Notes under the pieces: model-generated
What the model was told of the DNA's origin: nothing
Database searches by the model: none
The model's input: only the letters and a program-made list of their open reading frames with translations
In this document: positions 53,178 to 62,304 of the stretch, in pieces
Position numbering within the stretch: the stretch's first letter is position 1
Layout of the letters: every line of letters begins with the position of its first letter
Assembly (NCBI RefSeq): GCF_900101815.1
Contig: NZ_FNAO01000006.1
Span: 124,001 to 188,000, forward strand
Reading direction: 5' to 3'
DNA from: Pricia antarctica
GTDB taxonomy: Bacteria > Bacteroidota > Bacteroidia > Flavobacteriales > Flavobacteriaceae
Length of the DNA stretch: 64,000 nucleotides
Translations under genes and position numbers: made by a program

Positions 53178-55487
53178 ATGAAAGATGACTTTAAAAGGAA
53201 GGTTTCGATTCACGGATCACAAGAATTTTCGGATAATTTTGAGTTTAAGGATCCCGTTCACCACGCCGCCGGTATTTTGGGCGTAAAGGAAGCCCTCAAA
53301 CACGGCTTTAAGGAAATGGGCATCGTAAGATCCATGCGCGCGCTGCTCGATATGAACCAAGAAAGTGGTTTCGATTGTCCGAGCTGCGCGTGGCCCAACC
53401 CCGAAGACCCTTCTCCCGTCGCCGAATATTGTGAAAATGGGGCAAAAGCGTTAGCCGATGAGGCTACAACGGCACATATTGGAGCCTCTTTTTTTAGCGA
53501 AAATTCCGTCGAAGCATTGTCCCAACTCACCGATTACCAACTCAACAAATTCGGAAGGCTTACCGAACCCTTAGTACTTCGGCCCGGAAGCATTCACTAT
53601 GAGCCTATTTCTTGGACGGATGCCTACGGACTGATTTCCGACCAACTGCATGCCCTTGATTCCCCCAACGAGGCCATCTTTTATACCTCCGGGCGTTCTA
53701 GCAATGAGGCGGCCTATCTCTATGGTATGTTCGCAAGGGCCTTCGGTACCAATAATATGCCCGATTGTTCGAACATGTGCCACGAATCAAGCGGCATCGC
53801 TTTAGGAGAAACCTTGGGTATCGGAAAAGGATCGACAAAACTGGAAGATCTCTATGAAGCCGAAGTAGTGATCGTAGCCGGACAAAATCCCGGTACGAAC
53901 CATCCGCGAATGCTGTCCGCCCTTGAAAAATGCAAGAAGAACGGCGGAAAGATCATCAGCATCAATCCCTTGGAAGAAACGGGACTGGTAAACTTCAAAA
54001 ATCCCCAAAAAATTACGGGATGGGTAGGTGGGGGAGAGGATATGGCGGATATTCATCTTGCGGTGCGGATAAATCAGGATATTCCTCTTATTAAGCTTGT
54101 AATCAAAAAACTGGCGGACATGGATACCGCGAAGAAGGATGTCTTCGATCATGAGTTTTTACGTCAACATGTGACCGGTTACGAACGTCTGATGGCCGAT
54201 ATTGACACTTATGATGTAAACGAACTTTTACGACTGTGCGGTGTCGAGGAAGGCAAAATCGGGGACACCGCATTGCTGCTTGCTAAAAAATCCAAGATTG
54301 TCGTCTGCTGGGCGATGGGTCTGACGCAGCATAAAAATGGCGTCGCCAACATTCAGGAGTACGTCAATTTGCTCTTGTTGAAAGGATCCATCGGAAAACC
54401 TGGCGCAGGCACCTGCCCCGTGCGCGGCCATAGCAACGTACAGGGCGACCGCAGTGTAGGTATCCAGCATTTTGTCGATGCGGCAATGAACCAACGTATT
54501 GAAAAACATTTGGGCTTCACACCTCCGGATAAGGAAGGCGTTGATACCGTCGGTGCCATGAAGGCCATGCACGATGGAAAGGCCAAAGTCTTTCTTTGCT
54601 TGGGCGGAAATTTTCTAATGGCCGCTTCCGATACCCAATACACTGCAAAGGCCTTGCAAAACTGCGACCTGACCGTGCAGGTCAGTACCAAGCTCAACCG
54701 TACGCATCTGGTGACCGGCAAAACCGCACTGATATTGCCCACCTATGGCCGCTCGGAAAAGGATTTGAAAAATGGCGACCTTCGCTACCTCACCATGGAA
54801 GATAGTATGGGCCGGGTGCGCCAATCCCGCGGACTATTAAAACCGGCTTCCGAAAACATCAAAAGCGAACCTGAACTGATTGCCGAACTGGCGGACACCT
54901 ATTTTCAAGGAAAACACGCCGTACCCTGGAAAGCCATGGGCGATGACTATTCCCTGATTCGGGAAAGTATCGACAAAGTGGCCAAAGGCTTTGAGAGAAC
55001 GGGGGAACGTTCCAAAGGAATCGGTTTCTATCTGCCTAACAACGTCCGTAATCTTGATTTCAGCATGCTGCCCGAAGGGAAGGCGCAGTTGACGCTCAAT
55101 GCACTGCCCGACCATACCTTGGCCGATGATGAATTTATGCTAATGACTATCCGTTCCCACGATCAGTTCAATACCACGATTTATGGGCTTGATGACCGTT
55201 ACCGAGGGGTCTATAACGAACGAAGGGTGCTATTTATGAACGCCGAGGATATGGCCTCCAGAAACTTTACAAAAATGGATGTAGTCAACATTCACAGTAA
55301 CTATGACAATACGTTAAGGACCGCGCCGAATTTTTTGGTGCTCCCTTACAACATTCCCAAAGGAGATTTGGCGGCGTATTTTCCCGAGACCAATGTGCTG
55401 GTGCCTTACAACCACTTTGCTGAAAAAAGCAAGACGCCCATCAGTAAATCGATCAAGGTTACGGTGGAGCTTGTTAGAGGTTCTTGA
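53178..55487 (+). CDS. FdhF/YdeP family molybdopterin oxidoreductase
   Basis: A 769-residue protein in the formate-dehydrogenase-like molybdopterin superfamily, YdeP branch. N-terminal CPSCAWPNP may bind a cluster or a metal. NMCHESSGIALGETLGIG, VIVAGQNPGTNHPRML and VRGHSNVQGDRSVGI are typical of the molybdopterin-binding domains. The C-terminal IRSHDQFNTTIYGLDDRYRG matches the dinucleotide-binding domain. The reaction is unknown: YdeP is linked to acid resistance in E. coli. A GGGAGGG sequence 6 bp upstream of the ATG is an unusually good Shine-Dalgarno for this phylum. Confidence 0.9.
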   Translation: MKDDFKRKVSIHGSQEFSDNFEFKDPVHHAAGILGVKEALKHGFKEMGIVRSMRALLDMNQESGFDCPSCAWPNPEDPSPVAEYCENGAKALADEATTAHIGASFFSENSVEALSQLTDYQLNKFGRLTEPLVLRPGSIHYEPISWTDAYGLISDQLHALDSPNEAIFYTSGRSSNEAAYLYGMFARAFGTNNMPDCSNMCHESSGIALGETLGIGKGSTKLEDLYEAEVVIVAGQNPGTNHPRMLSALEKCKKNGGKIISINPLEETGLVNFKNPQKITGWVGGGEDMADIHLAVRINQDIPLIKLVIKKLADMDTAKKDVFDHEFLRQHVTGYERLMADIDTYDVNELLRLCGVEEGKIGDTALLLAKKSKIVVCWAMGLTQHKNGVANIQEYVNLLLLKGSIGKPGAGTCPVRGHSNVQGDRSVGIQHFVDAAMNQRIEKHLGFTPPDKEGVDTVGAMKAMHDGKAKVFLCLGGNFLMAASDTQYTAKALQNCDLTVQVSTKLNRTHLVTGKTALILPTYGRSEKDLKNGDLRYLTMEDSMGRVRQSRGLLKPASENIKSEPELIAELADTYFQGKHAVPWKAMGDDYSLIRESIDKVAKGFERTGERSKGIGFYLPNNVRNLDFSMLPEGKAQLTLNALPDHTLADDEFMLMTIRSHDQFNTTIYGLDDRYRGVYNERRVLFMNAEDMASRNFTKMDVVNIHSNYDNTLRTAPNFLVLPYNIPKGDLAAYFPETNVLVPYNHFAEKSKTPISKSIKVTVELVRGS

Positions 55488-55503
55488 CAAGATGCCCCTT
55501 ATG

Positions 55504-55538
55504 AAAAACCCCCGCAGCGCATAAATCCGCTACGGGGG
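55504..55538 (-). terminator. hairpin terminator of the SR-rich gene
   Basis: CCCCCGCAGCG and CCGCTACGGGGG form a strong stem with one bulge, 29 bp past the stop of the minus-strand gene. The AAAAA at 55504-55508 is the U-tract of a leftward transcript. Confidence 0.8.
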
Positions 55539-55566
55539 CAAACAACTAACCAACCTAAAAACTATT

Positions 55567-56904
55567 TTAATTTCTTCTAGAACTTCGTGATGACGGTGTT
55601 TTTGCTGCGGTGTTCCTGTTGCTTACCGAAGACGACCTGCTTGCCGTACTTCTCGAAGGGGCCTTGCTTATACTTCTTGAAGACGAGCTTCTTGTAGCGG
55701 CACTGCTTCTGCTTCTTGACGGTGCTTGGCTCACGCTCCTCGATGAAGAACTTCTTGAGCTAACGCTGTTTGCGCTTTTTGATGGAACTGTGCCCATGGT
55801 TCTTGAAGACGAGCTTCTTGTAGCGGCACTGCTTCTGCTTCTGGACGGTGCTTGGCTCACGCTCCTCGATGAAGAACTTCTCGAACCGACACTGTTTCCC
55901 CTTCTTGATGGCGCTTTGCTTATGCTCCTTGAAGAAGAACTTCTGGTCGCAGAAGTATTGCTGTTACTAGACGGAGCCTTGCTCATGCTTCTTGAAGAAG
56001 AACCTCTGGTTGCAGAAGTATTTCTGTTACTAGACGGAGCCTTGCTCACGCTTCTTGATGAAGAACTTCTCGAACCGATACTTTTTCTACTTCTAGATGT
56101 TGCATTATTCACGCTCCTCGATGAGGAACTTCTTGAACTGACAGCGTCCCCTCTTCTAGAGGCATTGGTACTTCTTGTGGCTACACTTCGATTGCTGCGT
56201 ACTGAATTGTTCCTAACCGAGACCCTTTTATCGTTTCTATAGATTTGCGAACGTTCGCTGCGCGCTGAATTGTAGCGGTGGGTGCGACCTATCGTGGCAT
56301 ATGCCCTTCGGGTGTTGTGCTGATAAGGGTTATAGTAGGTATAGCGTACCGGGGTATAATACCTTCGATAAGGTCTGTTGTACACCAAACATAATCCTAT
56401 AGAAGGTCTCGCAAAAAACGCATGGAAAGGTTGGTAGACGTAATGTCTGTTGAACACGTTGATATATCCGGTATGATGATCGTAGAATCCACTACGGTTA
56501 TAATAGACATACATGTTGCCCACACGGTTTACCCTATTCCGGTTATAGTTGATATCAACATCACCGATTTGGGTAACACGACCGTAATTATCGTAATAAA
56601 CAGGTACATCCTCAACCTGAATGACTGCACCATAGTCGTCATATTGGGCATAGGGACTATAATCATATCCGGAGTTGAATGTTACCCCGTCCCTACGTCC
56701 CGTAACCTGATTTTCGATATAAAAATCAAATTCCCCATCAGGATATACCGAAAACGTTATGCCGTTCTCGACAAAAATAAAGGAGTCGTTGTAGCGATAG
56801 GCTTCGTTTTCCGAAACCTTATCCGCAGAAGTATTGGTAGCTGAGGCCTTAGCACCTGAGGTGCCTAAAAGTATAGCCGATAAAAAGAGGACTACGTTTT
56901 TCAT
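55567..56904 (-). CDS. secreted Ser/Arg-rich repeat protein, function unknown
   Basis: A 445-residue exported protein. The ATG at 56904 gives a signal peptide (MKNVVLFLSAILLGTSGAKA). The mature N-terminal region (about 30-225) is Tyr- and Asn-rich with short repeated motifs such as YGRVTQIGDVDINYN and NRVGNMYVYYNR. The C-terminal part, encoded by 55648-56133, has seven full copies and a partial eighth of a 21-residue repeat, consensus RSSSSRSVSKAPSRSRxSAxT. It is strongly basic. The product is probably disordered there and may bind anions, polysaccharide or DNA. I know no family for it. Confidence 0.72.
   Translation of the reverse strand: MKNVVLFLSAILLGTSGAKASATNTSADKVSENEAYRYNDSFIFVENGITFSVYPDGEFDFYIENQVTGRRDGVTFNSGYDYSPYAQYDDYGAVIQVEDVPVYYDNYGRVTQIGDVDINYNRNRVNRVGNMYVYYNRSGFYDHHTGYINVFNRHYVYQPFHAFFARPSIGLCLVYNRPYRRYYTPVRYTYYNPYQHNTRRAYATIGRTHRYNSARSERSQIYRNDKRVSVRNNSVRSNRSVATRSTNASRRGDAVSSRSSSSRSVNNATSRSRKSIGSRSSSSRSVSKAPSSNRNTSATRGSSSRSMSKAPSSNSNTSATRSSSSRSISKAPSRRGNSVGSRSSSSRSVSQAPSRSRSSAATRSSSSRTMGTVPSKSANSVSSRSSSSRSVSQAPSRSRSSAATRSSSSRSISKAPSRSTASRSSSVSNRNTAAKTPSSRSSRRN
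55693..56133. repeat. seven tandem 63-bp repeats encoding a 21-aa SR-rich unit
   Basis: Each unit is 63 bp, in frame, inside the secreted SR-rich gene. Units 5 and 7 encode identical peptides (RSSSSRSVSQAPSRSRSSA), suggesting recent recombination or gene conversion between copies. A partial unit continues to 55648. Confidence 0.85.
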
Positions 56905-57075
56905 GATATAAGGTTTAAATTGAGAATGCAACTATTTACATCCGTCTTGAATAAAACAAACAACGTGCCAAAGAATAATTAAAATCGTAATTAACTGATT
57001 GTTAGATTTTTAAAATTATGAAAGAGGGGTGTTAATGGTAGCCTGGAACTAGGGCGTATTGCGTTAGCGGGCTAA

Positions 57076-57171
57076 TTTTATAAAGGAGTAGAACTCGTTC
57101 TCTCGAATGGATTATCAAAATATATCAAACCATTAATTGACAGTGAAAAAAAATTGATCTATGCGAGGTAG
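57076..57171 (+). pseudogene. MntA-type nucleotidyltransferase (antitoxin) C-terminal remnant
   Basis: The frame reads FYKGVELVLSNGLSKYIKP followed by LIDSEKKLIYAR and a TAG. This is the C-terminal pattern of minimal nucleotidyltransferases paired with HepT, where K-G-x-E-L ... KP-x-I-D-x-EK-x-x-IYAR is common in Bacteroidota. The sequence before it is closed by a TAA at 57073-57075, so the catalytic GSxxxGxxxxxSD domain is gone. Its stop overlaps the ATG of the following HepT-like fragment, as in intact pairs. Confidence 0.62.
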
Positions 57172-57232
57172 TGCTGGAGATAAAATTCGGCTACAACGTA
57201 TTTTAAATGCTATTGTGGAATTAGAATCGTAA
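57161..57232 (+). pseudogene. HepT (DUF86) toxin N-terminal remnant
   Basis: An ATG at 57161 opens a 23-residue frame that begins MRGSAGDKIRLQRILNAIVE and stops at a TAA. Intact DUF86 proteins begin with D-K-x-R-LQ-H-IL-x-AI-x-x-IE and run to about 110-150 residues with the RX4-6H active site. Here everything after the first helix is missing. It overlaps the upstream MntA remnant by 11 bp, matching the normal gene order. Confidence 0.6.
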
Positions 57233-57287
57233 GCATAGTCGAAATGAGAGATGTGCTAAAGTAACACGTCAAGTATCACAAAACCCC

Positions 57288-60077
57288 TCATAACTTGTCC
57301 TTTAAATACCCCGCAGTAAAGGAATCCTTACTTTTAATTATTTCCTCGGGAGTGCCTTCCGCTAACAATTGGCCGCCATTCTCACCACCTTCGGGCCCTA
57401 AATCAATGATATGGTCGGCACATTTGATGAGTTCGATATTATGCTCGATGACGATCACGGAATGACCTTTGGCAATTAAGGCATCAAAAGATTTCAATAG
57501 TTTTTTGATGTCGTGAAAATGGAGCCCGGTTGTGGGTTCGTCGAAGATAAAAAGCACCTTATCCCTAGTCGTTGCCTTGACTAGAAACGAGGCCAGTTTA
57601 ATCCGCTGCGCCTCGCCACCGGACAGGGTAGAGGAGGACTGTCCCAAAGTCACGTAACCCAGACCTACATCTTGCAGAGGTTTCAGCTTGTTAACTATTT
57701 TATCCTGTTTGTTCCGATTAAAAAAGGCGATAGCATCGTCGATGGTCATATTGAGTACGGCGTCAATATTGGCCTCTGCAAATTTGACTTCCAGCACTTC
57801 CTTTTTAAAGCGTTTACCACCGCAGGTATCACATTCGAGATGCACGTCGGCCATAAATTGCATCTCCACGGTGATTTCTCCCTCGCCCTTGCATTTTTCG
57901 CAACGGCCGCCATCTACATTAAAGGAAAAGTGTTTGGCCTGATAGCCCCTTATTTTGCTCAATTTCTGGGAGGCGAAAAGATTGCGGATGTCGTCGTAGG
58001 CCTTGATATAGGTAACGGGATTGGAGCGAGAAGACCTTCCGATTGGGTTTTGGTCAACGAATTCGACATGTTTTATGGCCTTATACTGGCCTTCGAAGCT
58101 GGTAAATTGTCCCGCTTTTTCGCCATAGCCACCGGTTTCCTTTAGTATAATAGGATACAGCAGCTTTTTCACCAAGGTACTTTTCCCACTTCCGGAAACC
58201 CCGGTCACCACTGTAAGCATGTTCAATGGAAAAGTAACGTTGATATTTTTCAGATTATGTTCGCGCGCTCCTTTTATAGTAATGTAATTTTTTGAGGTGC
58301 GCCTTTGTTTAGGTACCGCAATTTCTTGGGTACCGTTAAGATAGTCCGCTGTCAGGGAATTTGACTTCAAAATTTCGCTTAAGGGTCCATAAGCCACCAC
58401 TTCGCCCCCGTGTGTACCGGCTTCGGGACCGATATCGATTACCTCGTCCGCCGCTTTCATGATATCCTCGTCGTGCTCGACTACAATTACGGTATTGCCC
58501 AGGTCGCGAAGGGATTTCAGGACTTCGATAAGATTTTCGGTGTCCTTCGGGTGCAACCCAATACTGGGTTCGTCCAAAATATACATGCTTCCTACCAGGC
58601 TGCTGCCCAAGGAGGTGGCTAAGTTGATACGTTGGCTTTCCCCGCCGGAGAGGCTGTTCGATTTTCTATTAAGCGTCAAATATCCTAATCCAACTTTTTC
58701 CAAAAAGCCCAGACGGGTGTTGATTTCCTTTAACAGGCGAGAGGCAATTTGGGCATCGTGTTCGCCCAATGTAATTTCGGCAAAGAAACCGATCAATCGC
58801 TTGATGGGCAGTTCTACCAGGTTGGAAATGTGCTGACCATCTACTTTTACATACTCCGTCTCTTTACGTAAACGCTTCCCCTTGCATTGGCTACAACGGG
58901 TCTTGCCCCGGTAGCGGGAGAGCATTACACGGTTCTGGATTTTGTAACTTTTTTCCTCTAAGGTCTCGAAAAACTTATGTAGCCCTATAAAATGGTCGTT
59001 GCCATCCCATATCAGTTGTTTTTGCTCTTCCGAAAGTTCGAACCAAGGTTTGTGGATGGGGAAATCGAACTTATAGGCTGAATTCACCAGTTGGTCCCGG
59101 TACCAGCCCATACTTTCCCCGCGCCATGCAAAAATGGCGTTGTCATAAACGGATAGGGCCGTATTCGGAATCACCAAATCCTCATCAATGCCAATAACAT
59201 CGCCGTAACCTTCGCATTTGGGGCAGGCGCCATAGGGATTATTGAAACTGAACAGGTGCACATTCGGTTCCAAAAAGGTCATCCCGTCCAATTCAAAATT
59301 ATTGCTGAAATGTTTCCGGTTTTCGGTTGATAGTTCTTCTATGATCAATTCCCCTTTTCCTTCAAAAAAGGCGGAATCAACGGCATTGGCCAGGCGATTA
59401 AGGAAATCTTCATCATCTTTGGTAATGATACGGTCAACTACCAAATCGAATTCCCTACCGATATCCTTGGGCGCGGCATCGATCCGAAAGATTTCATTCT
59501 TATATTTTATACGGGCGTATCCTTGCTTGGATAATAATTGTAGGGATTTTAGGGTATCCCGTTTTTCGTCGATTTTCAAAGGGGCCAACAATAATAGTTT
59601 TGTTCCCTCTTCAAAGGTTTTGATATAATTAATGACATCGCTGACGGTATGTTTTTTCACTTGATTTCCCGAAATCGGCGAAAAAGTCTTCCCGACACGG
59701 GCATAGAGCAACTTGAGGTAGTCGTAGATTTCAGTAGTGGTACCAACGGTAGACCTTGGATTGGTAGAATTCACTTTCTGCTCGATGGCGATGGCCGGGG
59801 CGATTCCTTTTATATAATCCACTTTGGGCTTATCGAGCTTGCCCAAGAACTGGCGGGCATACGAAGAAAGGCTTTCCACATAACGCCGCTGTCCCTCTGC
59901 ATAGAGCGTATCGAAGGCCAGACTGGATTTCCCCGACCCGGATAGTCCCGTAATAACCACCAATTTGTTCCGGGGAATAACCACATCGATATTCTTCAGA
60001 TTGTGCAGTTTTGCACCCTTTATAATGATGTTTTCCTTCGGATTTACATCCTGTAGCTTAAGTGCGCCTTTGTTCAT
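57288..60077 (-). CDS. uvrA: excinuclease ABC subunit UvrA
   Basis: A 929-residue UvrA, the damage-recognition ATPase of nucleotide excision repair. The start ATG at 60077 ([20 protein letters not shown]) is the only plausible initiation codon. The first Walker [21 protein letters not shown], an ABC signature [18 protein letters not shown], a second Walker [12 protein letters not shown] and a second signature [13 protein letters not shown] are all present. Zinc motifs [17 protein letters not shown] and CEKCKGEGE with CDTCGGKRF are intact. The length is normal for this family. A TATCTTTG element lies only 5 bp upstream of the start. Confidence 0.97.
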   Translation of the reverse strand: MNKGALKLQDVNPKENIIIKGAKLHNLKNIDVVIPRNKLVVITGLSGSGKSSLAFDTLYAEGQRRYVESLSSYARQFLGKLDKPKVDYIKGIAPAIAIEQKVNSTNPRSTVGTTTEIYDYLKLLYARVGKTFSPISGNQVKKHTVSDVINYIKTFEEGTKLLLLAPLKIDEKRDTLKSLQLLSKQGYARIKYKNEIFRIDAAPKDIGREFDLVVDRIITKDDEDFLNRLANAVDSAFFEGKGELIIEELSTENRKHFSNNFELDGMTFLEPNVHLFSFNNPYGACPKCEGYGDVIGIDEDLVIPNTALSVYDNAIFAWRGESMGWYRDQLVNSAYKFDFPIHKPWFELSEEQKQLIWDGNDHFIGLHKFFETLEEKSYKIQNRVMLSRYRGKTRCSQCKGKRLRKETEYVKVDGQHISNLVELPIKRLIGFFAEITLGEHDAQIASRLLKEINTRLGFLEKVGLGYLTLNRKSNSLSGGESQRINLATSLGSSLVGSMYILDEPSIGLHPKDTENLIEVLKSLRDLGNTVIVVEHDEDIMKAADEVIDIGPEAGTHGGEVVAYGPLSEILKSNSLTADYLNGTQEIAVPKQRRTSKNYITIKGAREHNLKNINVTFPLNMLTVVTGVSGSGKSTLVKKLLYPIILKETGGYGEKAGQFTSFEGQYKAIKHVEFVDQNPIGRSSRSNPVTYIKAYDDIRNLFASQKLSKIRGYQAKHFSFNVDGGRCEKCKGEGEITVEMQFMADVHLECDTCGGKRFKKEVLEVKFAEANIDAVLNMTIDDAIAFFNRNKQDKIVNKLKPLQDVGLGYVTLGQSSSTLSGGEAQRIKLASFLVKATTRDKVLFIFDEPTTGLHFHDIKKLLKSFDALIAKGHSVIVIEHNIELIKCADHIIDLGPEGGENGGQLLAEGTPEEIIKSKDSFTAGYLKDKL

Positions 60078-60081
60078 TTTG

Positions 60082-60089
60082 CAAAGATA
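60082..60089 (-). promoter_or_regulatory. candidate -7 element of uvrA, near-leaderless
   Basis: TATCTTTG on the minus strand, followed by CAAA and the ATG. This is an exact TAnnTTTG match, so transcription would start at or within a few bases of the start codon. Confidence 0.5.
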
Positions 60090-60240
60090 CAACTTGCCCC
60101 TAGGTTGATAAGTTCTTTTAATGGCAATATTTTAGCGCAAGCCGATCAAATTAATGAACCATTTGGTAAATTTTAACGTATATGTATACAGCAAATGATA
60201 GTATTTATAAATGATTTTTCCCGGTCGGTTATTTTTTTTC

Positions 60241-60248
60241 TATATTTG
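60241..60248 (+). promoter_or_regulatory. candidate -7 element of the first sigma-factor gene
   Basis: TATATTTG, exact TAnnTTTG match, 130 bp before the start codon, implying a leader of about 120 nt. Confidence 0.45.
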
Positions 60249-60377
60249 GCCCCTAACGAAACGTTAATACAACTTCACGCCTATAGCATAAAATTACTTT
60301 TTAAAGATTTTAGTATTCTTTAGCAGGTTCTTTTCAATATGAAAAGTACTTGGGTATAATCAAAAAAAGTAATTGTT

Positions 60378-60959
60378 ATGGAGCCACAAATCGAAGATTC
60401 CCTTCTTATACAACGTTATGTTTCCGGTGATGAAAGAGCCTTGGAAGGCCTTATCGACAAACACAATCAACGACTTAGCAGTTTTATCTATTCCAAGGTA
60501 GGCAATCGCAGTATTACCGAAGATATTTTTCAAGACACTTTTATAAAGGTCATCAAGACCTTGCGAAGGGGCACCTATAATGAAGAAGGTAAATTTCTGC
60601 CGTGGATTATGCGTATCGCCCACAACCTAATTATAGACCACTTTCGAAAGAGCAGTCGAATGCCAATGTTCGAGGGGGCGGACAGTTATAACCTCTTTTC
60701 TATGATGGGCGACGATAAGCTTGATGCCGAACGGCAGATCATCAAAGACCAGATCGATTCTGACCTCGGGGTGTTGATAGAAGAACTGCCATTAGATCAA
60801 AAGGAAGTATTGGTCATGCGTATCTATAGAGATATGAGTTTCAAGGAAATTTCAGAAAACACCGGGGTTAGCATCAATACTGCCCTAGGCCGGATGCGCT
60901 ATGCCCTTATCAATTTGAGAAAAATTATCGAGGAGAACGATATTGTTTTAACGAATTAA
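60378..60959 (+). CDS. sigma-70 family RNA polymerase sigma factor (copy 1)
   Basis: A 193-residue sigma factor of ECF-like size. Region 2 spans about residues 20-100 (ITEDIFQDTFIKVIKTLRRG, PWIMRIAHNLIIDHFRKSSR) and region 4 about 135-185 (QKEVLVMRIYRDMSFKEISE, GVSINTALGRMRYALINLRK). The second copy in this window is identical at about 151 of 193 positions by hand count. It is followed, 74 bp on, by a 47-codon gene and then a strong terminator, so sigma factor and microprotein are probably one transcript. No membrane anti-sigma is encoded next to it. Confidence 0.92.
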   Translation: MEPQIEDSLLIQRYVSGDERALEGLIDKHNQRLSSFIYSKVGNRSITEDIFQDTFIKVIKTLRRGTYNEEGKFLPWIMRIAHNLIIDHFRKSSRMPMFEGADSYNLFSMMGDDKLDAERQIIKDQIDSDLGVLIEELPLDQKEVLVMRIYRDMSFKEISENTGVSINTALGRMRYALINLRKIIEENDIVLTN

Positions 60960-61033
60960 CGCGTTCTAGGTCGAATGGTGGCATCCTTTTTAGGTTGGGT
61001 GGCGTTATGGTAGCGAAACAATACCGAATAATC

Positions 61034-61177
61034 ATGGAAGAAATATACTTTGATATACAGGGTAACTGTAGATTGATAAAGGCAAGTAAACCCGGTGTGG
61101 ACTTTTTACTGGCGTATTCAAAATCCTTACAAATGACCGAAGTTGGGGGTGCTTATTTCGAAACGCATTTGAACTGA
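61034..61177 (+). CDS. 47-residue microprotein linked to sigma factor copy 1
   Basis: The ATG at 61034 is chosen because it gives 47 residues, exactly like the second copy; an upstream start at 60995 is possible but unsupported. The protein starts MEEIYFDIQG and has the central VDFLLAYSKSLQM and a final YFETHLN. It has no signal peptide or membrane segment and no known domain. The ungapped match to the second microprotein is 18 of 47 residues, including the core FLLxxSKSL and FExxLN. It lies downstream of a sigma-factor gene and upstream of a terminator. Confidence 0.75.
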   Translation: MEEIYFDIQGNCRLIKASKPGVDFLLAYSKSLQMTEVGGAYFETHLN

Positions 61178-61485
61178 GGTTACTACATATAATTTTAAGG
61201 CCCCTGAAACAATCCGTTTCAGGGGCTTTTTAATTTCCGACCATCCGAATTGCGCCATCCAACGCAAATGAAACGGATTTATTTTATCGAAAATGCAAAA
61301 AGTAGGATTTCACATCAAAAATCGGGGGTTTGACAACATAGTTTTTTCCAAACGCCCACTTCTGTCTAGTTTTACTTCAGATAAAAAAAACAAGGCTATC
61401 CCCACAGGATAACAAATCACTCAAAAATTAACCCTAACTCCGGTATTTTCCCCTCGAAAGTCCCAACTCTAAAAAACCCTACAAG
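61178..61485. other. intergenic gap between the two sigma modules
   Basis: After the hairpin at 61200-61231 the remaining 250 bp has no credible ORF. It includes TTGACA at 61330-61335 and a run of A residues at 61381-61390, and should hold the promoter of the second module; no exact TAnnTTTG was found. Confidence 0.3.
61200..61231 (+). terminator. hairpin terminator after the first sigma/microprotein unit
   Basis: CCCCTGAAAC AATCC GTTTCAGGGG followed by CTTTTT. It ends the sigma copy 1 plus microprotein unit, 22 bp past the microprotein stop. Confidence 0.88.
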
Positions 61486-62067
61486 ATGACCCAGCAAATT
61501 GAAGATTCAGTACTAGTAAGCAATTACATCAGCGGTGACGAAAAAGCCCTCGAGGTTCTGATCAACCGCCATAACCAACGTATCAGTAGCTTTATTTATT
61601 CTAAGGTGCTTGATAGGGATGTTACGGAAGATATTTTTCAGGATACCTTTATAAAGGTTATCAAGACCCTGAAAAAGGGTTCATACAGTGAGGAAGGTAA
61701 GTTTTTGCCTTGGGTCATGCGTATCGCCCACAACTTGATCATCGATCATTTCAGAAAGAACAAAAGAATGCCGATGTTCGAGGGTAACGATGATTTTAAT
61801 ATTTTCTCGGTTATCGGCGACGATAAACTCAATGCCGAAAAACAGCTTATTCAAGATCAGATTACTGCCGATTTACAACATCTTATCGAAGAATTGCCCG
61901 ATGATCAGAAAGAGGTCTTGGTCATGCGCATCTACAAGGACATGAGCTTTAAGGAAATCTCCGAAAATACAGGGGTCAGCATCAATACCGCTTTGGGAAG
62001 AATGCGTTATGCGCTAATCAACCTTCGTAAGATCATCGATAAAAATAATATCGTATTGACCAATTAA
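61486..62067 (+). CDS. sigma-70 family RNA polymerase sigma factor (copy 2)
   Basis: A 193-residue paralogue of the first sigma factor, the same length and about 78% identical. Region 2 (VTEDIFQDTFIKVIKTLKKG, PWVMRIAHNLIIDHFRKNKR) and region 4 (QKEVLVMRIYKDMSFKEISE, GVSINTALGRMRYALINLRK) are conserved, with most changes in residues 11-27, 101-110 and 121-138. The recognition helix of region 4 is identical between copies, so both may recognise the same -35-type site. It is followed 93 bp on by a 47-codon gene. Confidence 0.92.
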   Translation: MTQQIEDSVLVSNYISGDEKALEVLINRHNQRISSFIYSKVLDRDVTEDIFQDTFIKVIKTLKKGSYSEEGKFLPWVMRIAHNLIIDHFRKNKRMPMFEGNDDFNIFSVIGDDKLNAEKQLIQDQITADLQHLIEELPDDQKEVLVMRIYKDMSFKEISENTGVSINTALGRMRYALINLRKIIDKNNIVLTN

Positions 62068-62160
62068 TATAATTTATTTCCGTAGATTTTACATCTTGTC
62101 ATTCATTTTGACAATATTTCAGATGTAGTTGCGTTATTCTTGTATAACAAAGCTACTATT

Positions 62161-62304
62161 ATGGAAAAAATCTACTCTGAAAACCTTGAAAGAGGTACAA
62201 ACATTACAGCTAAGCCTGAAACCGTACAGTTTTTGTTGGGTTTCTCTAAATCGCTGCATATCGTGAAATATCAAAATTTCCGATTTGAGAACAATTTGAA
62301 TTAG
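62161..62304 (+). CDS. 47-residue microprotein linked to sigma factor copy 2
   Basis: ATG at 62161, stop TAG at 62304: MEKIYSENLERGTNITAKPE, then a TVQFLLGFSKSLHI core and a final FRFENNLN. It is too short for common ORF cut-offs. The length is exactly the same as that of the first microprotein, and the pattern ME-x-IY ... FLL-x-x-SKSL ... FE-x-x-LN is shared. There is no signal peptide or membrane helix. The sequence is soluble with one predicted amphipathic helix in the core. Function is unknown; a regulatory partner of the sigma factor is a hypothesis. Confidence 0.78.
   Translation: MEKIYSENLERGTNITAKPETVQFLLGFSKSLHIVKYQNFRFENNLN

Noticed and set aside
55693-56133. Repeats at regular 63-bp spacing that might suggest a CRISPR array
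   Set aside because: Repeats are contiguous and in frame with the SR-rich gene, with no spacers and no cas genes nearby.
55610-56242. A 210-aa leucine- and glutamate-rich ORF on the plus strand
   Set aside because: It is the antisense shadow of the 63-bp SR repeats; composition and periodicity follow from the repeat and no family fits.
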